DNA from: Cyclina sinensis
Taxonomy: Eukaryota > Mollusca > Bivalvia > Venerida > Veneridae
Length of the DNA: 64,000 nucleotides
Direction: 5' to 3'
NCBI GenBank assembly: GCA_012932295.1
Contig: JAAONU010000001.1
Location: forward strand, 51,991,134 to 52,055,133
The notes under the pieces were generated by a model. That model made no database searches. It was not told where the DNA came from and worked only from the letters and a program-made list of their open reading frames with translations. How positions within the stretch are numbered: position 1 is the first letter of the stretch; the number at the start of each line of letters is the position of its first letter. A program made the translations under genes and the position numbers. This document shows positions 24,101-33,080 of this stretch, one piece after another.

Positions 24101-25711
24101 TTTGCAGTTGCCATTAAGGACAATTACATGTTATTTCCAATATTTCATAGCTCTTCCTCATAACTGAAAACTTTATATCAATTTAAAGTCTTGCAATTTA
24201 ATTTCTTCCAATGACTTACACCCATAGAAGTACTGGTCAACAGTTTTCAGCCAGCCAACGTCATCATGTGTATGTGGAACCAAATGTACATTTACCATGT
24301 CATCTTTAACTGGGTTACAACTCTGAAGTATACAAATATATTAAGTTTAACTCAGGGTTTTTTTCCCCCCAATCTGGACTTCCTCTATCATGCTTCACCA
24401 TGTTGCAAAAATAGCTAGCCGATAGGCAATAATATATCTCTACTATAAAGCTTAAAAGAGATGATTGTAATTTTTGGCAATAATTATAATTCTTGAAACT
24501 TAGATAATTTCTTCTTGGTAAGTGATGTTCAAAGTCTGAACCAGACTGCTACAGAGCTGTCACAGACTAAGCTCTCTGAAGATATTACAATATTTGAATG
24601 ACAATAATAATTTCAGTGCCATAGCTACTTGAGGCACATCGAGGCAGATGCCTATGTGTTTTTTGGGCATATACCATTTTCGATAGCTCTAAAACGTAAC
24701 TCCCAGTAACTTTTCTTATTTGCCTTCATTCCACCAAAAACTACTCCAGAATGCAAGAAATCGCTCCAAGCAAACAACCATTTCCTGGGGAACATGCCCC
24801 CGGACCCCACTGAATATGTTCTGCCTCGGTGTTTTTTCAGGTCTGGCTACGGCACTGAATTTGATAAAATAAAATGTACACATAATACTTGAAGTTATAC
24901 CCTACAAAGCTACATGTACAATGAAGTGTATATTCACATTTCTTATCTAAGCATTTCAAACTGAAACCTTTTAGTGCTGGTTACCCATACGAAGAAGATC
25001 ACAGAATAGTCTAATTTATTGAGGTTGTGGGGGACTGCGCAGGACAAAGATGATCTGACTGTCAAAATAACGTCAAGCAAAAAAGCTTGGTTGAATGTCT
25101 TGTCGGAAAAACAAAAAAAATCAACTTTTACTTGATACTGCATAACAAGTGATACATGTAACAATTACAACTGTCAGGCGAATGTCAGAAAACACGAATT
25201 TAGTCTGCCATAACAAAAATTAATTTAGATTTGTCTGAAGTGTTCACTGAAGCTGTCTGGCCAGAAAAGAATTAGTTACAGCAGCTGTGGATCTAACTGC
25301 AACCCCTTGATTATAGCATTACACCAGCAAGTATTTAAAAATTAAGGAAATTAAATGCTGGATGATGTAGTAAAACTTGTGATTTCAAATCTGATTTGAT
25401 TTTAGGAGTTAACTCCTGCTGAATATCGAAGTATTAAAGGTATTATCCAATGACTGCATGCATAGATACGTTTGACCGGTAAGTTATCTAACAGTTTTCT
25501 GCAGTGAAATTATACTAAATACAGAGGAAGAATATAATTTTTCAGTCTTCCACGAAAACAATGACCGGCTATATTTTCAAGTAGAAGTATTTACAGGCAA
25601 AATTGGTAAAATACTTACTCCGTATCCACATTCAGCGTCTTTCTGTCGTACAGAAGCAGACTGACAGGTTGCCACAAAGCAAACGACACAAATTAAGGTT
25701 GTAACACGCAT
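1531..25711 (-). CDS. MAN2B1: Lysosomal alpha-mannosidase (GH38), complete gene, 26 exon positions
   Basis: The enzyme is a secreted or lysosomal zinc hydrolase that removes alpha-linked mannose from N-glycans. Exons in transcription order: 25711-25619, 24322-24220, 22958-22785, 21888-21695, 21243-21135, one of three exon 6 versions, 14702-14631, 13643-13527, one of two exon 9 versions, 12076-12004, 11566-11527, 11228-11159, 9578-9459, 8978-8862, 8484-8355, 8034-7958, 7620-7399, 7095-6977, 6459-6358, 5707-5620, 4888-4802, 4525-4435, 3104-2959, 2574-2401, 2169-2049, 1676-1531. With one 98-nt exon 6 the coding length is 3090 nt, exactly 1030 codons with stop, close to the roughly 1010 residues of mammalian MAN2B1. 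Every junction is GT-AG and phases match. Family motifs run in order: [91 protein letters not shown]. The Asp of IDPFGHS is the family nucleophile. Confidence 0.97.
3140..3770. repeat. Degenerate dispersed tandem-type repeat in MAN2B1 intron 22
   Basis: Three to four diverged copies of a unit of roughly 130 bp recur. Each has a phrase like 'ggctgagtg...acacaaa', then 'ggcaataactccgct', then 'tatcccagtgaagtt'. It resembles repeat families common in bivalve introns. Confidence 0.6.
4435..7095 (-). CDS. MAN2B1: MAN2B1 exons 18-22
   Basis: Exon 18 (7095-6977) has [18 protein letters not shown] and EWTVGPIPI. Exon 19 (6459-6358) has [10 protein letters not shown]. Exon 20 (5707-5620) has [19 protein letters not shown], with an N-glycosylation sequon. 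Exon 21 (4888-4802) has [18 protein letters not shown]. Exon 22 (4525-4435) has [19 protein letters not shown]. These are the most conserved parts of the C-terminal half and align directly with mammalian MAN2B1. Confidence 0.95.
7399..9578 (-). CDS. MAN2B1: MAN2B1 exons 13-17: middle region
   Basis: Exon 13 (9578-9459) has [12 protein letters not shown]. Exon 14 (8978-8862) has [20 protein letters not shown], aligned to mammalian VIVYNPLGRKV. Exon 15 (8484-8355) ends [15 protein letters not shown]. Exon 16 (8034-7958) is Lys-rich ([19 protein letters not shown]) and longer in charge than the mammalian counterpart. Exon 17 (7620-7399) encodes [15 protein letters not shown] and SGAYIFRPN. Phases connect throughout. 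Confidence 0.93.
9831..10810 (+). mobile_element. Internally deleted mariner-type DNA transposon in MAN2B1 intron 12
   Basis: The element is 980 bp long, flanked by TA on both sides (9829-9830 and 10811-10812) as mariner insertion requires. Terminal inverted repeats of about 23 bp match at 19 positions (left starts CAAGGGTTGTTTAATAAG). Positions 10178-10402 encode a recognisable mariner transposase N-terminus ([20 protein letters not shown], then [11 protein letters not shown]). Near 10480-10575 the transposase C-terminus appears ([16 protein letters not shown]) with an in-frame stop. The catalytic middle is missing, so the copy is dead but may once have moved in trans. Confidence 0.85.
10178..10575 (+). 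pseudogene. Mariner transposase remnant (N- and C-terminal pieces)
   Basis: The N-terminal helix-turn-helix region and the last 30 or so residues of a mariner transposase lie only about 80 bp apart, with stops between and within them. The DDD catalytic core has been deleted. The reading direction is opposite to the host gene. Confidence 0.8.
11159..12076 (-). CDS. MAN2B1: MAN2B1 exons 10-12: second zinc-ligand motif
   Basis: Exon 10 (12076-12004) starts [11 protein letters not shown]. Exon 11 (11566-11527) is only 40 nt long and encodes [12 protein letters not shown]. Exon 12 (11228-11159) completes the split Ser codon and continues [18 protein letters not shown] to SECQ. HHDAVSGT is the family motif that supplies a zinc-binding His. 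The Cys in ACKQL and in SECQ correspond to a disulfide pair in mammalian lysosomal mannosidase, as I recall it. Confidence 0.94.
12486..12692 (-). CDS. MAN2B1: MAN2B1 alternative exon 9b (second of two)
   Basis: This 207-nt exon (69 codons, phase 0 at both ends) encodes [34 protein letters not shown] and [10 protein letters not shown]. Acceptor is CTGCAG, donor GTTTGC. The FWTGYF core with Trp is the standard family form. It lies 295 bp downstream, in transcription order, of its sister exon 9a. Joining both in one mRNA would stay in frame and simply double the segment, so reading frame alone does not force a choice. Confidence 0.9.
12988..13194 (-). CDS. MAN2B1: MAN2B1 alternative exon 9a (first of two)
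   Basis: This exon of exactly 207 nt (69 codons, phase 0 at both ends) encodes [35 protein letters not shown] and [10 protein letters not shown]. Acceptor is TTTCAG, donor GTATTG. It is 49 of 69 residues identical to exon 9b. It keeps the Cys of STPSCYL and the KHDDFFPY form seen in mammals, but has Leu (codon CTC) where exon 9b and mammalian MAN2B1 have Trp in the FWTGYF motif, and YGMF where mammals have YADG. Confidence 0.9.
13527..14702 (-). CDS. MAN2B1: MAN2B1 exons 7-8
   Basis: Exon 7 (14702-14631, 24 codons) starts DDPRLHDYN and ends AVQTQ. Exon 8 (13643-13527, 39 codons) contains [17 protein letters not shown] and [11 protein letters not shown], the family signature between the nucleophile and the second zinc-ligand motif. 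Both begin and end on codon boundaries, so any exon 6 version can join upstream and either exon 9 version downstream. Confidence 0.94.
15200..15850. repeat. About 140-bp degenerate tandem repeat in MAN2B1 intron 6
   Basis: Roughly four copies share phrases such as 'gcactgtggcacttgataatgatcatt', 'gtgaaagtttggtgaaaatca' (broken here by divergence) and 'gttgtgcacagaagcaatatt'. The block ends in 'ggatggatggacagatgg', a tail often seen on such bivalve elements. Confidence 0.65.
16630..17890. repeat. Tandem-repeat element between exons 6c and 7 of MAN2B1
   Basis: Five to six copies of about 145-bp units recur, each with 'ggcactaggggcataattt', 'aacaactttggtagaggacc' and 'agcctttgtcatttcagagg'. The whole is bracketed by GCTCACCTGAGG near 16660 and AAAAGCTCACCATGAGC near 17880, which suggests one mobile unit with an internally amplified core. 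Its right edge lies about 65 bp from the donor of exon 6c. Confidence 0.7.
17956..18053 (-). CDS. MAN2B1: MAN2B1 alternative exon 6c (third of three)
   Basis: This 98-nt exon encodes the segment starting [17 protein letters not shown] and ending CDDDPIM, with acceptor TTTCAG and donor GTATGG. By eye it is the version closest to mammalian MAN2B1, which has [10 protein letters not shown] at this point. The Cys-X4-Cys pair (CFDVFC) is present. It is separated from exon 7 by 3.25 kb of repeat-rich intron and from 6b by 1.1 kb containing short degenerate repeats. Confidence 0.9.
18530..19030. repeat. Short degenerate repeats between exons 6b and 6c
   Basis: Units of about 30-36 bp built on 'cactgcagtgcaaatagtgg' and 'tgtgaact' recur, clearest from 18760 to 18935. 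The stretch is intronic, between two competing exons. Confidence 0.65.
19183..19280 (-). CDS. MAN2B1: MAN2B1 alternative exon 6b (second of three)
   Basis: This 98-nt exon encodes the segment starting [17 protein letters not shown] and ending CSDDPIQ, with acceptor TCCAG and donor GTAACA. Its entry and exit phases are identical to exons 6a and 6c. It shares 23 of 32 residues with 6c. The Cys-X4-Cys spacing typical of lysosomal alpha-mannosidases is kept (CFDLFC). Confidence 0.9.
20582..20682 (-). CDS. MAN2B1: MAN2B1 alternative exon 6a (first of three)
   Basis: This 101-nt exon encodes the segment starting [17 protein letters not shown] and ending CNDDPIQ. It has an acceptor ending CCTAG and a donor GTAATT. 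It begins with two bases that complete the Gly codon left by exon 5 and ends on a codon boundary, like its two relatives. It matches exon 6b at 21 of 32 aligned residues and 6c at 20 of 32. It has one extra codon (Met-Met-Cys where the others have Phe-Cys), so the family Cys-X4-Cys pair becomes Cys-X5-Cys. Which version is normally used cannot be told from DNA alone. Confidence 0.88.
21135..25711 (-). CDS. MAN2B1: MAN2B1 exons 1-5: signal peptide and start of the catalytic domain
   Basis: Exon 1 (25711-25619) starts at an ATG with A at -3 and encodes a hydrophobic signal peptide ([18 protein letters not shown]), then CGYG. Exon 2 (24322-24220) carries [12 protein letters not shown], whose His and Asp are zinc ligands in the family. 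Exon 3 (22958-22785) contains GVQYVLDTV and [13 protein letters not shown]. Exon 4 (21888-21695) contains GGWCMNDEA and [16 protein letters not shown] with the catalytic nucleophile. Exon 5 (21243-21135) carries [15 protein letters not shown] and ends with one base of a Gly codon, which sets the phase required of exon 6. Intron 1 holds a short inverted-repeat element and intron 3 a 72-bp duplication. Confidence 0.95.
23044..23187. repeat. 72-bp direct duplication in MAN2B1 intron 3
   Basis: Two nearly identical 72-bp copies begin at 23044 and 23116 (AGCATGACATTT start). This is a simple recent tandem duplication. Confidence 0.8.
24614..24857. mobile_element. Short inverted-repeat element with 5-bp target duplication, MAN2B1 intron 1
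   Basis: The 244-bp element begins CAGTGCCATAGC and ends GCTACGGCACTG (11 of 12 bases inverted). It is flanked on both sides by AATTT. It carries the core 'gaacatgcccccggacccc', also seen in the element at 29393. No coding capacity. Confidence 0.75.
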
Positions 25712-26085
25712 TTTGTTTACAAGCCTCCCACTTCCGCATTACAACCAAGGGCGAGAACTCCAAAGTGATAATAGTCTAACGCGGGAAATTTAAAACTTTG
25801 CAGACGTACGCAGCGGTCTAGACATTAGTCTGGATTACCTGCCCCTGACACTACGTTATTACACTAATAATCGAAGTATATTAGGCAGGGAACCAGACTA
25901 TGGTAAAGAAACGCTTTGAACTCAAATATTATAACTGTATCTTCAAAAGGTAGATCTACTCCTCTAATGTTGTTTTGGTACGCTGAACTTAAATATCTTT
26001 TCGAATCATTTTCAGAGAGTCTAGCTAGATCTACATTCTATTCACTCTAGGCTTTAGACTTCCTCGAGTAGTCTATTGTACTTGT

Positions 26086-26150
26086 CTGAATCCAGGAAGC
26101 ATCCATCGAGCGCGGTTGAACGTGTTGCCCAGGCAGTGATTGTAAAATGA
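26086..26150 (+). mobile_element. Fragment of a tRNA-derived SINE tail
   Basis: The stretch matches the body of the SINEs at 40848 and 63083 around 'ccaggaagc..ccatcgagcg'. The tRNA-like head is missing. Confidence 0.5.
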
Positions 26151-26475
26151 CTTGGTTTAAACTAAACTAGATCTATATCTGTTGTGAAGGCCTTCTACAA
26201 AACATTTCATTTGGCGGCGTCAGACAGGCGTGTGTGCCGCAGCAGCTGCATCTGTATCAAATGTTGCAGTAGCGGAAGGCGTAGGCCTATGTGTCACAGC
26301 AGATAGGCATATAGGCCAATCTGACTCGATCTATTCGGACATGACGTGACTAAGTGCACGAATAACTCCTTCAATATTTCTCAGTACCTTTGTATATATG
26401 TATACATCTAGCTTAAATGCAGTCCGCTGTTGCTCTATCTATCATTTAGCTCGACAATGGTATAAGGGCTGGGAA

Positions 26476-26483
26476 TCACGTGA
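26476..26483. promoter_or_regulatory. TCACGTGA palindrome, candidate CLEAR/E-box site
   Basis: The eight bases match the core of the motif bound by MiT/TFE factors (TFEB) in promoters of lysosomal genes. It lies 765 bp upstream of the MAN2B1 start codon. CACGTG also occurs by chance elsewhere in the window (near 35690 and 51625), so this is suggestive only. Confidence 0.3.
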
Positions 26484-26774
26484 TCGAGAATGATAGGCAC
26501 CACGGAAACATGGCCGCGGAAGTCTGAGTTTTTTACAGATAAGCCCCTTTTTAACTTTTCTGCTATTAATTTCATTTTGTCATATAGGGCCTAGCCCTAT
26601 ATAATAACGACCGTTTCATGCTTTCTAGAAGTACCCAGTTTGTCTCTCTGAGTGTCCTGATTTTTTTCCAAACACTTTCACCGAAATATCGAAGTGAAGG
26701 AATTCGACCGAGTAAAATGTTTGGGTAGCTTACACGTTAAAATATTTTTTCGGTGAAAAAAAAATGCTTCCTTT

Positions 26775-27000
26775 ACTAGTTTTCCCCACTGTCGTATGTG
26801 AATTTATTTTATTGTTATATGCATTTTTAATGAAATGATAGCTAACATGTAAAAACGGATATGGATAGACACCACGGAACGTTTTGTGAATTCTATTTTT
26901 TATTGTTATAACTGTAAAAGAATTCACATAACGTTCCGTGGTGTCTATTCATAAAAAAATTAACGTGTTAGCTTTCATTTAATTGAAAATGCCTACTAGT
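26775..27000. repeat. Fold-back (inverted repeat) structure upstream of MAN2B1
   Basis: Two arms of about 105 bp are imperfect inverted copies, each ending in ACTAGT. The inner 19 bases are perfect (26865-26883 and 26930-26948, right arm AACGTTCCGTGGTGTCTAT). Outside them a direct repeat around 'cttacacgttaaa' occurs at 26730 and 27022. Confidence 0.75.
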
Positions 27001-27004
27001 ATTA

Positions 27005-28505
27005 CAGTAAAATTTAGTAACTTACACGTTAAACATGTTTTCGATAAAAAAAAAAAAACTGTACGCACTGCAGCTAGCGTATGTGCATTCATTTCTTCAG
27101 TTGTGTGTAGATAAAGTTTTACTTAGAATTTGATATTCCTTCATGGGCGGACCTTTAAATGGTCAGCAACACATTGTGGTTTAATTGGTCTGTGGGCCGA
27201 AATTAAACTTAAAAGAACAAAAGACAGTTATGCTTGTAAAATATATGAATTTAGAATGATAGCATTACAGGTCACTTTTTTTATTTTTTTCAGATACATG
27301 CAGTATGTATCACCATAAGAAGCACACGATCGATCCGATCTACTATAATGAATATCACTGCTGATTTTGATTAGTTTCACATGTATAAAGCCAAATATCT
27401 TAGATATCCACCTCTACATAATACATGCAAATCGGACAAGAAACGAATATTACAAAAAAAGAAAAAAATGAAAGCCGCAAGCTGTGACAATAAATCTTAT
27501 GTTTCTGTTAACAATACTACTTTCACCCATTCTTGCTTTTACGTTTTTGTTGTAATTACTTTTTTGTTGTAAAGCCTACTCCCACGATATACAGACTCAG
27601 CAAGATTGTCATGGATAGATGTGACTTAAGTATGCCATATCAAAGGCCAGTCACCACCTCTTTTATAGAGCAGTATCGTTCCAAGAAAACTGCCTCGTCG
27701 TGTTGTCAGTTTATCACTGTAAAATCCTGTCTGTGTCACTTGTTAAACGAAAAACAGAAAAAAAAACAGATGGAGACCAAAACGTCTCATCTTTTTTGTA
27801 GAGTTAGTGCATGTAAAATAACTACTGCCGTTCGACTGTGACTTATGCTTCATAATGTATGATTTCCAATGAATTTAAAATTGACCTTACAAGAATGTGA
27901 CAATCTTCTGCAAAGTTTCAGATCTAAGGTTTTTGTCAGGCTTAACCTTTGATGGTTAATTATGACGTTAAGTCGTTTATTTGCACAAACTTAAGGTTTA
28001 CCCAGAGTTTGGTCTGGCCATTTTAAAACTCCATTTGAATTAGCAAAGCATTTATTCCACCGAGGTCGCTGTTCACAGAACTGTCAGACATCGGGAAAGA
28101 CATATTACTGAGCTGTTCTCCCGAACAGCAGTAGTTTTTTTACAAGTGTATGTTCTTCAATCTCTTAAGACAATTAAAACAATATGCATGAATTTTACGA
28201 GAAAAGACATGAAACCAGACAACCATAATGCGCTCATTTGTATGCGCGCCTGCAAGCGACTTTAACAAAACCATCTGACAAAACAACCTGCATCACGTAA
28301 CAATAAATAAAAGTGTTTTGCAACAATTACAAATCATCATGTCTTTGTTGTTGTTTATAAAACATATGCACCTCATGGGCGTAAATAGTGAATGACACAT
28401 AATGTTACACCATATATTTATCCTATGACTGGCTTGAATATTTCAGCTTTAACAGATAAATTATGCTTACACAGAAAAGAAAAAACTGCGTGATCCGCTT
28501 GGTGA
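27005..28505. other. Intergenic stretch, no gene seen
   Basis: Short reading frames occur (for example 27130-27318 and 27533-27841), but none has recognisable similarity, splice context or composition suggesting coding. Confidence 0.5.
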
Positions 28506-28507
28506 CT

Positions 28508-28700
28508 GTTTAACCCATTATTGTATAGCGTCCCCAAAATTAGACGCGGCGTCTGATCGAGGTCTACACTGTTTGGATAAAGGACTTACTTCCCTTATTA
28601 GAATGAAATTTAAAATTTATACCAGAAAACTTTTAAATTGAAAATGGATTTGTCCATCTAAGAAGGATGGCACAGTCCATTTGGCATAAATGGGTTAAAC
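28508..28700. mobile_element. MITE-like element with 12-bp perfect inverted ends
   Basis: The 193-bp stretch starts GTTTAACCCATT and ends with its exact inverse AATGGGTTAAAC. No clear target duplication is seen. It resembles dispersed non-coding elements of molluscs. Confidence 0.6.
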
Positions 28701-29392
28701 CAGTTCTCACTTTAAAATTGTGGATTGAGACGCTCTTGGCTGGCAGAAATCGAAACGGCGACCTACGGGTCAGGAGTTTATCAGTAAAATTAAAGTCCCC
28801 TTCAATTAACTCAATGACAAAGGGCAAAGGAACATCAGTTATGATTAAGATTGTAACAACATTGCATACTTTGCAACTGCACAATCTTTACCCTTTACAA
28901 ATCACTCATACATTATTGAACTCTTATCTTGGGCCTCGTTCAATTTTTTTGTGACGTTAGCATCACATCTTTTTGAACTGATACACTTCTGATCACATAC
29001 TCATTAGTTCGGCAGCCAAGTTCTCCCGCTTTACAGCTTTCTACTCCAGTAAACTATGGTGGTTTCATTTTGGGTTGTATAGGTTTCGTAAGTATAGAAG
29101 CGGGCGTAAAACACAACAGCGAGGTCTGACGAACTGTAAGGACGACACAAGTGATAAGGGTTCAATACCCAGACGCGACTAATTTCTCAAGATCTGCGCA
29201 AGATTGTCTCCTAAGCTTGTACTGCTACTGACTATAACTTACAGTGTTCGACTTGAAATAGTTTGCCTTATCACAGTTTAAAAACCCCTGTTTTAAAACC
29301 CACACTATTCTGTTTGCAGATATTTCAGATTACTTGAGAACTGATAAATGAATGTTGTCTCACATTATCTTCCGCAACTCGATGTATGACAG

Positions 29393-29631
29393 TCAGGCGC
29401 GTAGCTGCCTATACGCGAGTACGCAGCTGAATCCACATTATTTTGACAAAGCTATTCATCTCCATTTTTATGCTAAAATAAATGGATTTTCGTTGGTCAA
29501 GAAAGCTCTCCGGAGGCCCCAAAACGCACCAAATTGCACCATTTATTTCAAAATTTTCAGGGGGGGCATGCCCCCTGACCCCCCTAGATTATTTTGAATT
29601 CACATTCTTTATAGGCTAGCTACGCGCCTGA
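29393..29631. mobile_element. MITE-like element with GC-rich palindromic core
   Basis: The 239-bp element starts TCAGGCGCGTAGCT and ends CTACGCGCCTGA, with a possible 3-bp target duplication CAG. A core 'ggggggcatgccccctgacc' near 29560 resembles that of the element at 24614, suggesting one superfamily. Confidence 0.7.
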
Positions 29632-29639
29632 CAGTGTTT

Positions 29640-30385
29640 GAGGTCAGTTAAATACTGATGTTTAAAGAGTCCTGTTACCAACTGGTACTTCAATGCTTTA
29701 CAAAAATAGTCCTTACACATGAAGTCACTTCCGTCTTTTTCCTTGGCAAAGGATCTCTAATACGAGATTAATCACCGCAAATTATGTGCAACAGATATCG
29801 CTTGCATAAAAATACTGTTTTTTTTACACTAACACTCCGTCAGAGAAACCAACGTCAGTCATCATCATCAGCAGCAGCAACATCATCATCTTCATCACGA
29901 AAGACTTCTTTATCATCATCTGTTTCGACGTGTAATTGAAACAGTTGAACAAATGTTGATTGGTTTTATGATAACATATTATACGAGAGATGAATTATAT
30001 AATATATTCACATACAATATACAGTTTATGTTAATTTATAATTATCTTACTGCAGTTACATAATACAATACATGTTTCTAATGACAAATATAATCATGTG
30101 CTATGCTAACCTAATTAAGCCTTTATATGTTATCAGTGAATCATGTTGGTCATACTGTAATAAAACAACAGAAGTGTGTTTGCATGGCATGATCATTAGA
30201 GTATCGCCTGTCACAAGTCTTGATTGAATGAATAATTCTGACATAATACCTGCCCTTTTCTATGAAGTAATGAAAAATGAAGTATAATGGAAAAAGACAC
30301 TGAATATGAAAAGGTTATACGTGTGATATTGACGTTTTTCTTCGAGTGAATCCCGCCGTTGTTATAGTGTTTGTGTGATTAACAT
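29640..30385. other. Intergenic stretch with a short CAT/CAG-rich tract
   Basis: A simple tract of CATCAT and CAGCAG lies at about 29860-29925. Nothing else is recognised. Confidence 0.5.
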
Positions 30386-30389
30386 TTGT

Positions 30390-30800
30390 ACTTAAAAACA
30401 AGGATGACTATTTGCACAGTCATACATTTGTACTCTATCATACGCGGCTATCTGCACATACATCTGTATTAGAACAAGGGCGGCTATCTTCACATATATT
30501 AATTTTAAAACAGGGCGGTTATTTCACATAGATTTGTACTAAAACATGGTGGCTATATGCACCTGTATATACAGTGACTATCTGCACATACTTTTGTACT
30601 AAAACATGGTGGCTATATACACCTGTACATGCAGTGACTATCTGCACATACTTTTGTACTAAAACATGGTGGCTATATGCACCTGTACATGCAGTGACTA
30701 TCTGCACATACTTTTGTACTAAAACATGGTGGCTATATGCACCTGTACATACAGTGACTATCTGCACATACTTTTGTACTAAAACATGGGCAGCTGTATG
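30390..30800. repeat. 60-bp minisatellite
   Basis: Four near-identical 60-bp units run from about 30539 to 30790 ('actaaaacatggtggctata', then 'gcacctgtac', then 'cagtgactatctgcacatac'), with more diverged units back to about 30390. The period is a multiple of three, so long frames appear on both strands by repetition. They are not genes. Confidence 0.9.
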
Positions 30801-30829
30801 TATCTGTACATAAATCTGTATGTGCTATC

Positions 30830-33080
30830 TACAAATACATTGTACAAAAACAAAGGCGTATTCGAGTTCTGATAACATGCTGAACAAAATACCAGCAAAA
30901 GAACATGAACAAGACCATTGCCAAGGGGTCCCAAGATTTTTAAAGCTGTTGTGTAAAATGCATTTAAGTAATGTAAGACAGAGAAAATTAAGACCCGTTT
31001 TGTAACACCCAATGGAACAGCAAACATGTGTGTAAGCGTTTTAGTTGTTTGTTTGTTCTAATTTGAATGTCCCCCTTGTTCAAGAAATCTCTAGACGGTA
31101 TTTACTTGCTAGATTTTAACTGGCAAAATTTTGATCTCTACTAGACAAGATTTACCCCCTTAGTTTCTCTTACCAAATGATCATCTCATAAGACTGATTG
31201 GACACGAAGAGATACATCAGAATGGAAAATTGGAGCGGGCACAACAACTTCATGAATACCATTTCATTTTTATAACTGTTTATCTTTAATCATATTTCTA
31301 TATCTACACTAATACAATTAATACTATTAATATTTAATGTGACTGGAAAAACGAAAACACAATAAATAATAATGGTTTCATTTGGATTTAATTAAATATG
31401 CATATGTAATATTGACATTAATCATATCGCTTAATTTCATTTATTTTTACCTAAAGTATATATCCTAAATATTCACATCCAAGCACTGATTAGACAAAAA
31501 GAACAGAGTAAGAACAAGCCAGAGAAAACACGCTGAAATAGCATTTGCAGAAGATTTGTAAAAATTGCTTTTCACATATTCATTCCGACATTCATCTGAA
31601 GTTTTACCTGTTATTTTATGTCAGAAAAAAATTGTATATTCATAAAATGTTTCTTTTCCGTTGACGTGAACGGCGATTATTTCTAAAAAAGACAAGAAGA
31701 GATTTACGAAGTAGCCCATGTACGAAATGAGATAATTTCTGACTTTTCTACTGTTTTAAATTTATAAACTAAACAAAATCCTTCCTTTTATGATAGCCAA
31801 TTAGAATCATCGAAGTTTTCCAATGTTTTATTTAAGTCATGTTTCATTTGAGGCGAATAAGGTGACTAATAATTTAACCGTTCGTGATAAATTTTTCGTG
31901 TAAATACTTTGAACAGACCACAGCAGATTAAAAATTTGAACTAGAAGTCTCGATATATTTGGTAAGTTAATCTCAACCACATTTTGTGTCGTTCACATGT
32001 TGCATGTAAATGCACGTATTTAAAAAATCTGTTTAACAGATAATTTGATGAAAGCAACCAACTGCACACTATTAACCGGTGGGCTGCGACAGAGCTTCAG
32101 TGTTATCCCACTTTCATAAGCAAGTTTCTTGAAATTGTGCACAAACATTTGAATTTTTTTTCAAATCAAAGAAAAAATATCTGCACATGTTTATAAAATC
32201 CACATCTTTATTCTTACATAAAAGGTCATAATTCCAAATATAAGCTATATCTTTTTACATGTTAATTTATTTAAAAAGTTCCTTATGTATTTTAACATAA
32301 TGACATGACAAGTCAATTCCACGGAGAAAAGGCGTACCGATGGCATTTAACCATTTAGAAAAAGCTGATCTGACTCAAAGGTACAAATGAAAAACATACA
32401 CAAAGATTTCAAATGTCAAGAAAATATGACAAACTTTCCATTAGTCCAGCGCTATCAAAAGGTAAAAAAATGCAGAGAAATCCATTAAAACCATTTCAAG
32501 TTACTGTCCTTGTAAATAGCTAATCACTTGTATTTTGTCCTCATAATGACCCATGAATACTAGTATAATGTAAATCAAAAAGCATAATGTGTTTTGGGTT
32601 TTCAATACAAATGTAAAAAGAAATTTTATTTAGTGTAAATTTCTTTTTAGGAACTATAGTTTTCTAGAAACGCAGAACCTTGAAAATGGGATTGGGACAC
32701 TTACGACTTTCCTTAAAATACTAACTCCATTATGTGCAAAATTCATACCTTATTTTTGAAGAAGAGATGTTCTAACTATTAAAAGTCATAAACAAACAAT
32801 TCACAAATATTGTGACAATCTTAGGCTTGTCATGTAAATGATATCTTATACTTTATCCTCGGATTCAGCTTTGTGCAAATATCTCAATGCATAGCTGCAA
32901 ACTGCCTCAGTTTGATCGACAATACTATAAACAGGACATCCTTCACATTTTTTTTTCAGTAATAATTGATGTTCAATATTTTGTACCGTACAATTCACTT
33001 CTGAAGCACGCCCGAAGCAAATATTACTTCGCAGAGCTTCAAAACACGTCGAGTTTGTTGAATATATATTGTCTACAGAA
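30830..33080. other. Intergenic stretch downstream of the LPMO gene, no gene seen
   Basis: AT-rich with only short frames. It may include LPMO 3' UTR: minus-strand AATAAA occurs at 32625-32630, about 450 bases after the stop codon. Confidence 0.5.

Larger units (their letters stand above)
25712..26560. promoter_or_regulatory. Presumed MAN2B1 promoter and upstream region
   Basis: The region upstream of the start codon is richer in CpG than its surroundings, mainly 26100-26540. It holds a TCACGTGA site at 26476-26483 and a SINE-like tail near 26086-26150. No TATA box or start site can be fixed from sequence. Confidence 0.45.

Noticed and set aside
27533..27841. 102-codon plus-strand frame near the MAN2B1 upstream region
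   Set aside because: Low-complexity Lys/Cys-rich translation without similarity or splice context.
28633..28954. Overlapping frames of 83 and 95 codons on opposite strands
   Set aside because: They overlap the end of the inverted-repeat element at 28508-28700 and shadow each other; no family recognised.
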